Made by a program: the position numbers and the translations under genes. The notes beneath the pieces were generated by a model. That model was not told the origin of the DNA. It saw nothing but the letters and a program-made list of their open reading frames with translations, and did no database searches. A stretch of DNA of 64,000 nt from Climacium dendroides. Lineage: Eukaryota; Streptophyta; Bryopsida; Hypnales; Climaciaceae. Location of the stretch: NCBI GenBank assembly GCA_950106755.1, contig OX467082.1:186001-250000 (forward strand), given 5' to 3'. This document shows positions 11,984 to 23,360 of this stretch, in pieces (positions within the stretch are counted from its first letter, which is position 1; each line of letters opens with the position of its first letter).

Positions 11984-14900
11984 GAATTTAAAATGTATTA
12001 TATGAATGTTTTGAATGTTAAATTTATTATTACATATATGTTATTTTAAGTTTTTTGTCATGTATTTATAAATTTTAGTTTCTTATTCAAATTTTAACTT
12101 ATGTTGTTTGTTTTTGCAGATGTAAAATTTTTTTTTACTTTCTATTTTCAAGTTTATTTTGGATTTTTATTTCAAAGTTTATTTTTGATACCTTACTGTA
12201 AGTTGTTCATTTTATATCTTTTATTGTTTAATTAGTTTAGAATCTTTTATTTTCAATGTTATTTTGGCTTTATATGAAGTAATTTTTTTTTAAAATTTTA
12301 AAAGTCATAAATTTTTTATTCATGAGAATTCTTTTATGCGCGTAGTGCCATTTAGGCGACCACGCTGTAGAAGGGATTTTCATGAATTAAAAACTTTTGA
12401 TAATAAAAATTAACTTCAAAAATATGAATTTAAAATGTATTATATGAATGTTTTGAATGTTAAATTTATTATTACATATATGTTATTTTAAGTTTTTTGT
12501 CATGTATTTATAAATTTTAGTTTCTTATTCAAATTTTAACTTATGTTGTTTGTTTTTGCAGATGTAAAATTTTTTTTTACTTTCTATTTTCAAGTTTATT
12601 TTGGATTTTTATTTCAAAGTTTATTTTTGATACCTTACTGTAAGTTGTTCATTTTATATCTTTTATTGTTTAATTAGTTTAGAATCTTTTATTTTCAATG
12701 TTATTTTGGCTTTATATGAAGTAATTTTTTTTTAAAATTTTAAAAGTCATAAATTTTTTATTCATGAGAATTCTTTTATGCGCGTAGTGCCATTTAGGCG
12801 ACCACGCTGTAGAAGGGATTTTCATGAATTAAAAACTTTTGATAATAAAAATTAACTTCAAAAATATGAATTTAAAATGTATTATATGAATGTTTTGAAT
12901 GTTAAATTTATTATTACATATATGTTATTTTAAGTTTTTTGTCATGTATTTATAAATTTTAGTTTCTTATTCAAATTTTAACTTATGTTGTTTGTTTTTG
13001 CAGATGTAAATTTTTTTTTTACTTTCTATTTTCAAGTTTATTTTGGATTTTTATTTCAAAGTTTATTTTTGATACCTTACTGTAAGTTGTTCATTTTATA
13101 TCTTTTATTGTTTAATTAGTTTAGAATCTTTTATTTTCAATGTTATTTTGGCTTTATATGAAGTAATTTTTTTTTAAAATTTTAAAAGTCATAAATTTTT
13201 TATTCATGAGAATTCTTTTATGCGCGTAGTGCCATTTAGGCGACCACGCTGTAGAAGGGATTTTCATGAATTAAAAACTTTTGATAATAAAAATTAACTT
13301 CAAAAATATGAATTTAAAATGTATTATATGAATGTTTTGAATGTTAAATTTATTATTACATATATGTTATTTTAAGTTTTTTGTCATGTATTTATAAATT
13401 TTAGTTTCTTATTCAAATTTTAACTTATGTTGTTTGTTTTTGCAGATGTAAATTTTTTTTTTACTTTCTATTTTCAAGTTTATTTTGGATTTTTATTTCA
13501 AAGTTTATTTTTGATACCTTACTGTAAGTTGTTCATTTTATATCTTTTATTGTTTAATTAGTTTAGAATCTTTTATTTTCAATGTTATTTTGGCTTTATA
13601 TGAAGTAATTTTTTTTTAAAATTTTAAAAGTCATAAATTTTTTATTCATGAGAATTCTTTTATGCGCGTAGTGCCATTTAGGCGACCACGCTGTAGAAGG
13701 GATTTTCATGAATTAAAAACTTTTGATAATAAAAATTAACTTCAAAAATATGAATTTAAAATGTATTATATGAATGTTTTGAATGTTAAATTTATTATTA
13801 CATATATGTTATTTTAAGTTTTTTGTCATGTATTTATAAATTTTAGTTTCTTATTCAAATTTTAACTTATGTTGTTTGTTTTTGCAGATGTAAATTTTTT
13901 TTTTACTTTCTATTTTCAAGTTTATTTTGGATTTTTATTTCAAAGTTTATTTTTGATACCTTACTGTAAGTTGTTCATTTTATATCTTTTATTGTTTAAT
14001 TAGTTTAGAATCTTTTATTTTCAATGTTATTTTGGCTTTATATGAAGTAATTTTTTTTTTAAATTTTAAAAGTCATAAATTTTTTATTCATGAGAATTCT
14101 TTTATGCGCGTAGTGCCATTTAGGCGACCACACTGTAGAAGGGATTTTCATGAATTAAAAACTTTTGATAATAAAAATTAACTTCAAAAATATGAATTTA
14201 AAATGTATTATATGAATGTTTTGAATGTTAAATTTATTATTACATATATGTTATTTTAAGTTTCTTGTCATGTATTTATAAATTTTAGTTTCTTATTCAA
14301 ATTTTAACTTATGTTGTTTGTTTTTGCAGATGTAAAATTTTTTTTTACCTTCTATTTTCAAGTTTATTTTTGATACCTTACTGTAAGTTATTCATTTTAT
14401 ATCTTTTATTGTTTAATTAGTTTAGAATCTTTTATTTTCAATGTTATTTTGGCTTTATATGAAGTAATTTTTTTTTTGAATTTTAAAAGTCATAAATTTT
14501 TTATTCATGAGAATCCTTTTTTGCGCGTAGTGCCATTTACGCGACCACGCTGTACTAAGAATTTTCATGAATTAAAAACTTTTGATAATAAAAATTAATC
14601 TAAAGTTTTTGTATTTAAAATGTATTTATATGAATGTTTGGAATATTAAATTTATTATTATATATGTGTTATTTAGTATATATTCATAAATCTTAGTTTT
14701 GTTATTAAAATTTTGAATTATTTTATCTATTTTTGCAGGTGTAAATATTTTTTTCACCTTCCACTTTCAAATATATCTTGGATTTTTATTTTCAAATTTA
14801 TTTTCAAATATTTAAGGTAAGTTATTTATTTTATATTGTTTATTGTTTTTTGTTTCAATGTTTTTTGAGTTTTCTTTATTGTTAATTTTTTTTAAATTCT

Positions 14901-15340
14901 ATAAGTTATTATTTTTTAATTCATAGAAAGTCCTTTTTGCGTGTAGTGCCATTTAGGCGACCACGCTGTAGTAAGGATTTCGATGAACTAAAAAAAATTT
15001 ACAATAAAAACTAACCAAAAATATATTAACTTAAAATATATTTATATCAATGTTTTAAATATTAGATTTATTGCCATATTTATATTATTTTGAGTTTTTT
15101 TATATGTATTTATAAATCTTAATTTCATTATTTAAATTTTCAATTGTTTTCTAAGTTTTCATAGGTATCAACTTTTTTATTTGAATTTTGAATATTTCTC
15201 TTTTTATTTTGAAAATCATGGAGGATTTTTTTCTTTTCATTTCAAAGTTCATTTTGAATTTTTCATAGTAACTGTTTTATTTTATATTTATTGTTTCATT
15301 ATTTTAGATTTTATAACTTTAAAATATTTATTTTAAATGT
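11884..15340 (+). repeat. Tandem array of ~442-bp units with repeated splice modules
   Basis: The landmark gagaattct recurs at 11882, 12324, 12766, 13208, 13650 and 14092, a period of exactly 442 bp. Shorter, diverged units start near 14509 (417 bp later) and 14925 (416 bp later). The first five units are almost identical; divergence rises towards the ORF at 15446. Each full unit holds (1) an imperfect GC-rich hairpin, gcgtagtgcc...ggcgaccacgc, (2) a 3' splice-like site tgtttttgcag, (3) a 78-nt exon-like segment starting ATGTAA, and (4) a donor cttact/gtaagt. Predicted segments include 12120-12197 and 12562-12639, separated by 364 nt. The diverged unit at 14739-14816 still has 78 nt between acceptor and donor. 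The unit before 14509 has lost about 25 bp within this segment. Confidence 0.9.
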
Positions 15341-15445
15341 TTAAACATAAAAAATTTATATCCAAAATTTTCTTTGAATATAAATATTATTGAAGATAGT
15401 TTATTAATATAAGTATTCTTAAATATAAATTTTTTTTTTGAATTA

Positions 15446-16600
15446 ATGACTCGATGTTTTATGTGTCCAGAAATTTTTAATATGGGAGGAAATAAAAGAT
15501 CAGCAAGGGGAAAAGGATCAGAAAATAGAAAAGCAAAGTTGCGAAAAAAAAAGAGGAGAGATATGAATATTGAAGAAGCTCTAGGGAAAATTGGAGATGA
15601 TAAAAATACGTATATTTTGGAGAGGGAGAGGTGTGATAGAGATTTCAATGGAGAAATTATGAAAAATATTCCAAATGATTATTATCGTATCTTTTGTGGA
15701 GAAATGGCTGTGCAAGATGTGAGTTCTCGAGAAATTGTATGTATGGTGAAATTCTCACCATTTACTGTGGAGGGTTTACCCAATATTGGAATGTGTCTCG
15801 AGCAAGAAGAAGAATTTAATAAATTAACTACATTACTTATGGAACTTTCCAAAAGTGGTTACGAAATTAAGGGAAATGGTTCACATAAAGGAGGAAGTGG
15901 AGTGATGCAAGCTTTGGGTTGGAGAGCAGGTTATGACAATGATTCTGGGGGAAGATATCATCCTTCAGCAAAAATTCAAAAATCAGAGGAAGCTTTGAGA
16001 AATTGGAAGAATGATCAAGAAACTAAGGTTGCGTGGATTGCAAATTTTTATCGCAATCGTTTTAGTAATATGGCATCCAGACTTTTTGAGTACACATCTC
16101 AAGAAGCACAAAAATCTGGTGTACCAGATTTATCTCAAACTGAATTTCAAATTGGAGAGCAAATTCCCGGGGTTTTCGCAAGTAATTTGACTTGTACTTA
16201 CGGAGATTTTTCAAATTCACTTCATGTAGATCGAGATTATAATACCTACTCTTATGGAATTTGGGCACCTATATATTCTGATAGTGGAGAATTATATAAA
16301 GGTGCAGAGTTTCAATGTAATGGAGGAGAATTTGTAATTCCAACTTATGGAATTTACATTGATTTTAAGGATTATAAGGGCATCGTGGAAATTATATGGA
16401 GAAGTTCAAAAGATTTTCATGCTACTTTACCATCTGAAAGTGGTTTGGGATTTTCAAGACTTGGAAGCTCCGTACAAATTAGCCGTTCGTTAGTAAATAA
16501 ATTATGGAGTTCCATCAGAAAAGAAAAATCTATTGATGATGTTAATGCAAAGATATGTAGTGTGAGCAAGATTATGCAGAAAAATGGCATATTTGATTAA
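15446..16600 (+). CDS. Tet-like 2-oxoglutarate/Fe(II) dioxygenase
   Basis: An intact, intronless 384-codon ORF. Residues 17-38 are Lys/Arg-rich (KLRKKKRR at 31-38), a likely nuclear localisation signal. The C-terminal half has the layout of a double-stranded beta-helix 2OG-Fe(II) oxygenase. It has an HxD metal-binding pair (His260, Asp262) in a 'SLHVDRD...YGIWAPI' context, a GGEF turn at 293-296, a 'GIYIDF' strand at 302-307, 'GIVEIIWRSSKDFHATLP' with the distal His325, and Arg338 in 'FSRLGSSVQIS' as candidate 2OG anchor. This order strongly resembles the Tet-like oxygenases expanded in basidiomycete fungi, where family members oxidise 5-methylcytosine and some travel with transposons. DNA methylcytosine oxidation is an inference here; no activity can be read from the sequence. 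I chose the first ATG; Met13 (15482) is equally possible. The gene lies directly downstream of the splice-module array. A transposon passenger or an old horizontal acquisition are both plausible. Confidence 0.75.
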   Translation: MTRCFMCPEIFNMGGNKRSARGKGSENRKAKLRKKKRRDMNIEEALGKIGDDKNTYILERERCDRDFNGEIMKNIPNDYYRIFCGEMAVQDVSSREIVCMVKFSPFTVEGLPNIGMCLEQEEEFNKLTTLLMELSKSGYEIKGNGSHKGGSGVMQALGWRAGYDNDSGGRYHPSAKIQKSEEALRNWKNDQETKVAWIANFYRNRFSNMASRLFEYTSQEAQKSGVPDLSQTEFQIGEQIPGVFASNLTCTYGDFSNSLHVDRDYNTYSYGIWAPIYSDSGELYKGAEFQCNGGEFVIPTYGIYIDFKDYKGIVEIIWRSSKDFHATLPSESGLGFSRLGSSVQISRSLVNKLWSSIRKEKSIDDVNAKICSVSKIMQKNGIFD

Positions 16601-16835
16601 GTTTTATTTTTAAAATTAGAATGTTTAGAATTATGTAATTATATCTATATATTATTGTATTTCATTTGAATACATGATATGTAAAGATATTTTAATGTAA
16701 TTTTGATTTATATATATGTGTTTTTGTTTTTATTTTATATTTGTTTGTTTTGTATTTATTTAATTTATATGTATTCATTATTTTTGAGGTTGTTTGTATT
16801 TTTTATATAAGTGTATAAATTATTTTACTTCAACC
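16601..16835 (+). other. 3' flank of the Tet-like ORF
   Basis: Very AT-rich sequence, probably the 3' untranslated region and the downstream border. There is no canonical AATAAA close to the stop. No copy of the array hairpin motif is seen downstream, so the array is one-sided. Confidence 0.4.
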
Positions 16836-17735
16836 TTAAAGCCCTGAAGGGCATTTTTTGGCAACATAGCAATTTTAGGCAGCTCATTACAAATGGAGTT
16901 TTTACTTTTTTTCTTTGAAATTTTCACATAACATGTGTCCAAAGATCAGCTTTAAAGCCCAACAATTTTCATAACATTTAACTACATGGTCAAAGAGTTA
17001 TTGCATGATATGTTGTTTTCTTTGCTCGGTAGGTAGCCCGAATAGTAAAAAAAATTTTTTCAAAAATCATTTTTTTTTAAAATGAAAATTTGATATTGGT
17101 TTCTTAGATTTTTAGGTATGTGGAAAGCTTTGAATCATTCCATTTGGATAAATGAGATGAAAGTTATGAGAGTTTTAGTTTGAAAGTAGTTTATGGGAAG
17201 TTTTGGAATCTCCACTCTAAAATAAATTTTGAAGTTCTCTATTTCATCCAATTTTCAATATTTAAAAAATAAAATAAAAACATTGGATGTAGATTGTCTA
17301 TTAAAACATTACAACCATTGGGATTTACAATTTTCATTTTTATAAATAAACTATGAACAATATAGTATTTTGAATCATTTTCTACAACTTTCTACTTACT
17401 ACTTTTTTCCTACATGTTGTACAATTCCAAACGCTTTGAAAATTTTCAAGCATGTAGCCAACTTCACTTGAAGAGAGAATCTGAAGAGTAACAACCATTT
17501 TGGACAATTTTTCATACCAATGTGCCCTTTTGAAGTGCAGGTGTCTAGGTTTTTGCAGGGATAAAATGAGGATTTTTGTCACTTCAAACACTAATATCTT
17601 ATTACTAGCTTATTACAAGATCTTATGATTACATGTGTTAAAAAGTAATTTTCCTCTGAAATTTGGTAATTGTTGTAGAAATGACAGTTTTGGAGTGATT
17701 TTGGTGAAATCTTAGTCAAAACCTTTAGGGGTTAA
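16836..17735 (+). mobile_element. Non-autonomous DNA transposon, family R1, copy 1
   Basis: About 900 bp matching, in inverted orientation, the well-bounded copy at 59033-60000. Shared blocks include attttttggcaacatagc, the 'catgtagccaacttcac' block and a right end ctttaggggttaa at 17723-17735. The left end (ttaaagccctgaaggg) is degenerate. A minus-strand open frame at 17382-17591 has a counterpart in the 59-kb copy, both ending in a CTTCRKK-like tail. It has no known domain, so I treat it as repeat sequence. Confidence 0.75.
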
Positions 17736-20700
17736 ATGATGATAATTATTTTTTGATAATTGCTTTTTTTTTTTACATTTTAGTTTTTATTAATAACAAG
17801 TACTTTAATTTGTATTTGATATCAAAATCTAAAATAAAAGGTAATAATGGGTATAGTTTTATTTTAATTGAAAATAATATCTTAAAAAATATATTCATTA
17901 AGGATTATTATTGAATTTCTTATTTTATTTGCAATAAAACCTAGATCATTGAATTGTTTCAGATGATTTATTATCAATTGATAAAATATAATATTTATAA
18001 ATCCCATAAAGAAATATAAAATATAAACCAAGAATTTGCAGTTAGATCTATAAGTATTGTAGTGATTGATATAAGTAGCTTTGGTAAGAATGTTAATAGA
18101 AATAATAACTAAATGAAGGAATAAGAAATTTTTATAATCCTATGTAGTTATCATAGCAATTTATTTTATTAATTTTTTATTATTTAAAATTTAATGATAA
18201 ACAAATTTTTTATGGAAAGTATATATTTTATGATTTTGTTGTTATCTAAACATTACCATGATATTGTCTTGTTCTATGCATTTAATTCTACTATTTTTAT
18301 GTTTTAATATTGTAAAATATATTTTATTTAGTTTCGTAGAGCTTATTAGATTTGTAAAATACTTTCATAGTTTATTTGTAAGTCATATAACAAATTTTAA
18401 TGTATAAAAAAATACATCATTTGATTAACCAATGTAAAAATTATGAATATGAGAGTTAATTTTTTTGAGAAAGGTTTTTAAATATTTCTTTAAAAATAGA
18501 TTCATATTGATTTTAGAGATGTACTCAAAGTAATATAGTGTCTTTAAGTTGTATACTTGGTCACTTTCCACATTAGATATCCCTAATATAAAGTCCTAAA
18601 TCATATATGTGCATTGTCATTTGGATTGTTCAAAAAGAAGTTATCTAATTTTACAACTCTGAATTTACAATTTGCTTGTTAATCATCCACTTTAAGACTA
18701 TTGTAATGAAATGGCTTACTTTAAGTATGCAAATTGTATAAAACTTTATTTTTTGTTTTCAGATAATTGAAATTTCTGAAATTAATTTATTATGTGGTAT
18801 ATTTCATAGTAACTTACCAAAGTTACACAATTTTAAAGTTGTGCAAACTAAAATATTATTGTAATGTAAATAATTTTTACTGAAATAATATATAAGTAAT
18901 GACAATGACTTTATGCCCATGCTACCATAATAAGATAAATTTTTAGACCTAGAGTTCACCTTTTTCATTGCATGACATTTAGGTGAATAATGTGTATGGA
19001 TAATAATTAATGTCAATATTAAAGCATTTTCAATCTATCCAAATATGCTATTAGGCTTTTCTAGTGGAGATTAGGCAAATTCTAGACCTAAAATGTAATA
19101 ACTAGAAGGTAAGAGGATCCGAAATTTGATGAGAAAGAATTACAAGCTAGAAAGAAAATTGTTTCTTTTTTGGAATATAAATGCTAAAATTCATAATGCA
19201 TTGCTTTCAAAAATTTATAGAGGTCCATTAGTGGGCACCAATACCAAAGCAAAATCTAGCAAAATTTGGCCATTAATCTTCAAACCCTAGCTATATTTTA
19301 AGGGACAATGGCCAAATCTCACTACATTTTGATTTGGTAATTGTAACCTATATTTTACACTTTTACTTTCTTTTGGAAGTACTTGTCCAATGTCTAATTT
19401 AGAAAAAAATAAAAATTTACCTTCTCCAAGTTCTTTCCAATGAGCTTCTAATGAGATAATTTCCAAGTTCTTTTTATTTTTTTTTCCAAAAGTTATTTAT
19501 ATTGTTACAAGGCCATATGTCAATGAATGATTACAGATGCTTAAAGTAATATTGAATTGCATACAATGTAGTGAAATTATATTGCCTTGCATCAAGAAAG
19601 TTACTTTATAAGTTATTAAGGTCAATAAACATTTCCAAATATATTTGGATTGTAGTACACGCAAAGGTTGATGAGTTTCAAAAACAAAAATGCCTAATTC
19701 AAAAGAATTGCACCTTCTTCTATAAAAATTGAGAATATTTATATGGTATCAAATGTTACAAAATTAGTGAGGAGCAATCTAATTTCAACATTCCTTGTAG
19801 TTAAATACATAGGTGTTTTATATGCTATATGAAGAATCCAACTGTGATATAACAAATGAAAATGTCTAAGAAAATATACAGTGCCAAAACTAAGATAAAT
19901 TAATGAAGTTCTATTCTTGATTTTATCATAAAAACTAAAGTCTTTTTGCAATAATCATTGAAATATATAAATTGAATAAAAAATTGTTGATTTGTTATTG
20001 ATTTGGTTACCCTTTTTTAATGGTAGCAAGTCTTGCAAAAGCTAACTCTGCATCTGTACTATATGTAGTAAACCCTATTCAACCTAAAATGTAGAGTTAT
20101 CATACAAGCTAAATTAAAATGATTTAGTTTAATATTGAGATTTTTGTTGTCATATTGATGTACTTTAGGAAGCGTTGATTTACATTTCTAAATCTTTCTT
20201 TTTAAACATATATTTCATTATAAACAAATAAAATCACAACTTCTATAGCAATCATTTTATAGTCCTTTTACTTCACTATATGACCTTGTTTATTTCCACT
20301 ATATTTTAGATAATTTCATTTACTATATAGAATCTATAATTGATTAATCATTTATTATGGTATTTTTTCTTTGATAACAATCGATGATTTTTTTATTTTG
20401 GCTTGTTTTACAAATATCCCAATATATAATATTGGTTGTAATAATAAACTAACATTTAGCAGTAAATTGAAATATGTATAGTGCATTGAATATTGTTGAA
20501 AATATTTAATGTTCATATTTCTAAATCATATTAAAGGTTTATCTAATTATTTTTAGTATATAAAAATGATTTCTAAAGTGAAATTAGAAGTCTTTTTTAC
20601 AAATGTAAAGTTTTTTTTTGTAATCTTATTTTTAAAATTTTTGAAATCAATGAAAATTGTTTAAGTTTGACTTGTAAAGAACTTAAGAGTTTTTCACTTT

Positions 20701-21480
20701 TTGCTTGACTTGTATGCTTGTCCAAGTGTTTTCTATGATTTACCTATATTTTTTTTTAATTTTTAATTTTTTATATAACTTATTAGTAATTTAATTTAAT
20801 TCATAGAAACAAAATTCAATTGAAAGAATATAACTTTCACACATAGAACCAAATGTGCAAAATTGCTTTGCTACATTTGTACTCATTGAAAGCTTTTTGG
20901 CAATGCTAAGAATAACATCAAGAACTTTTATAATCCATTTTTTATAATCTAGTTTAATTCATAATTGTAAAAATAGCTCATACATCCAAGATATGACCAA
21001 AAGCAATGATACAACTTTGAAACGACTTTCCTGAAGTTAAGTTTTGTAATGGTATAAAGAGGATATTGGGTGACTGCATAGTTGGAGATACCATTGTAAT
21101 TTTACTTTTATTTAATCTCTAATTTTTGTTTTGCATACATAAGTATACATGGGGTGCAAAGTTTGCACACTCTTGATTGATCATGATTTAAAAATTCAAA
21201 CACTTTTCTTTAAAGTAGTGATATAAATTTTTTTTTTATTGGTTTTAAGGCTTATTTCCTCTCTCCCTTCTTTTTTCCTTCTTTCCCTTCCTTTTTCTTT
21301 CTTTTTGCTTCTTCACTTAGAAATAGGTCCTAGTACCCCTCCATCCTTTCATTCAAAAAAGCTTACAACTTATGCACCAAAGGTTTGCTTTACATAAGAG
21401 TTTGATGTAGTTGAAATTTCTAGAAAACTACACTTGCAATAGAAATTCTAAGAACAAAGTAGTACAAATTGAGATTAAAC
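17736..21480. other. AT-rich intergenic DNA, no gene recognised
   Basis: Long AT-rich tract with only short open frames at 18804-19016 and 19739-19951, neither with a recognisable domain. No repeat structure that I can bound. Confidence 0.5.
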
Positions 21481-23281
21481 AATTTATCTAAGGTAGGCAC
21501 AATGGGCCTTTAGAGGTTAAACCAATTCACCTAAAATTATTTTAAATAAAAAAGACTATTTTTAAAAGTAGCTTTCACTATAATATGTCAAATTTTTTTA
21601 TTTACTATTTCTAAAATTTTGAACTTCTATACTGAAGTCTTAGGTTTTGATTAGCCAAGTAAGCCTAAAGTATATTTTGATATTATTGCCAAAAAATGGT
21701 TCCAAATTTTATCATGGCATATAGAAAAAGTGTAGAAAATTTTGACAAAAATAATTTGACTTCAATATAGCTTTGTCTATTATATTGGAACCAAAATAAA
21801 GCCAGAATAAAGCCTACAATAAACCATGCTGAAGATTTTATCATGATAGTTTGGAGTAAACACTAAGGAGTACAAGTTTTGGAGGGGGGATCATTGACAA
21901 AGTTGAAGCCACCTAGTGCAAAAAACTACATGAACAAGGTCCCTATTTCTCATCTATTGGTTGAGATTTGAATTGTAGGACATTGATTGGATTTGACAAA
22001 TGCACTTCACATCATCTCTAACAAATAACCAAATGTAAGAAATAATGCCAAACAATCCAAATAAAAAATAATTGTGCAACTTTCTCTATATCTTTTTTCT
22101 ACCTTTGGGTTTTTTTCCTACTTTTGATAGAAAAGTGGTTTGTTTAGAATACATTTTTTTAGTTCCATTGCTTTTAATGTTGGTCTTTACAATTCTAAGA
22201 TACAACTTGCACCACCATTGAAGTCATTAGTTGTAATTTTAAGTATGCAATTTTGTTTCTATCTTCAAGAATGCATGCTTTTTATATATAAAGTGTAAAT
22301 TGAAAATAAAGGAATTGTTTTGGCTCAAGAAGTGTTGACATTGCTTGAGCACTCTGAGAGTTGCAAATGGAACTTGAAGAAAAATCACAGTAATTAGATC
22401 CATACAAGATAGGTGGCTTCAATTAGTATCAAAATAATGCCTCAAATATACTTAACTTATTCATTAGTAGACTTGTGGTAGTTTCATGAAGCTCCAAAGT
22501 GTAAAATAGTAATGATCCACCCAAGTTTACATTCACTCATTGACTAATATGCCTTCAACTTCCATTTTTAATCAAATCCTATTTCATAACTTAGTGATTA
22601 AATTTCATGTGTCTTTGCAATCCACTAAGTAGAACCAAAAGTGTATGCTGAACCCTAAAAGCATATGAGATGTAGTACTAGTAAATGAGTAGAGGCATGA
22701 GCAACAAAGAAGAATGATATAAAAATAATTTACTGAAATTTATACATGAAGATAGAATGATTGGATTTAAATGTCCAATAGACTTGCCAAATTATAGATG
22801 TGCTCTATTTCTTTGGTTAAAATGATAAATTAACCATGGTTGAAAGTATTGGATTTTGTGCTGCAATTATACTCTTTATCATCCCATGAGTTGGTGGTAA
22901 GATGGTAAACACAATTCGTATGTTATGAAAAGTTATCACTACAATAGGATTTAGCATATAGTTAATGCACTAAAAAATGAGCATAGTCTAAACACACCGT
23001 GGGCATGTAAAATTACAACTAATAAGGCACTTTTTCAACTTGAGTCTAGAGATGAATGTGCTTTGTGTACAAGGTTAGAAGTTTCATCTTTAAGGATAGC
23101 TTTTGAATAATGTTTGGGTGATGGAAAATCTTTATAAAATTAGTATACCATGCTAGAACAATTGGATGAAATCCCAGCAAACACATGTGCTTAATAACCA
23201 TTGCTATCTAAAGTGGAAAGAAAACACATCATGATAGTAAATTGAAATCCAAAAAATTTCAACAATATGAGCTAGAGTTTT

Positions 23282-23360
23282 TGTTTGTTTGTTTATTTGT
23301 TTGTTTTTGTTTTGTTTTTTGTTTTTATTTTGAGACAAATGAGATTTCATTGCCAAATAC
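23282..23360 (-). mobile_element. Very short retroposon with 15-bp target-site duplication
   Basis: A T-rich run followed by gagacaaatgagatttcattg is flanked by the direct repeat atgagctagagtttt (23267-23281 and 23361-23375). Read on the minus strand it is a short 3' end with an A-rich tail, as left by a 5'-truncated LINE or SINE. Confidence 0.8.

Noticed and set aside
11884..15340. CRISPR-like array or satellite centromere
   Set aside because: Units are 442 bp and adjacent with no variable spacers, and only about eight copies are present.
15446..16600. Fungal contamination as the source of the Tet-like ORF
   Set aside because: Not excluded, but the R1 element directly downstream has copies throughout the plant-like part of the window, so the ORF appears to sit in the same genome.
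17382..17591. Small protein gene shared with 59229-59420
   Set aside because: The similarity is that of the surrounding R1 transposon DNA; there is no known domain, and the other two copies do not keep the frame.
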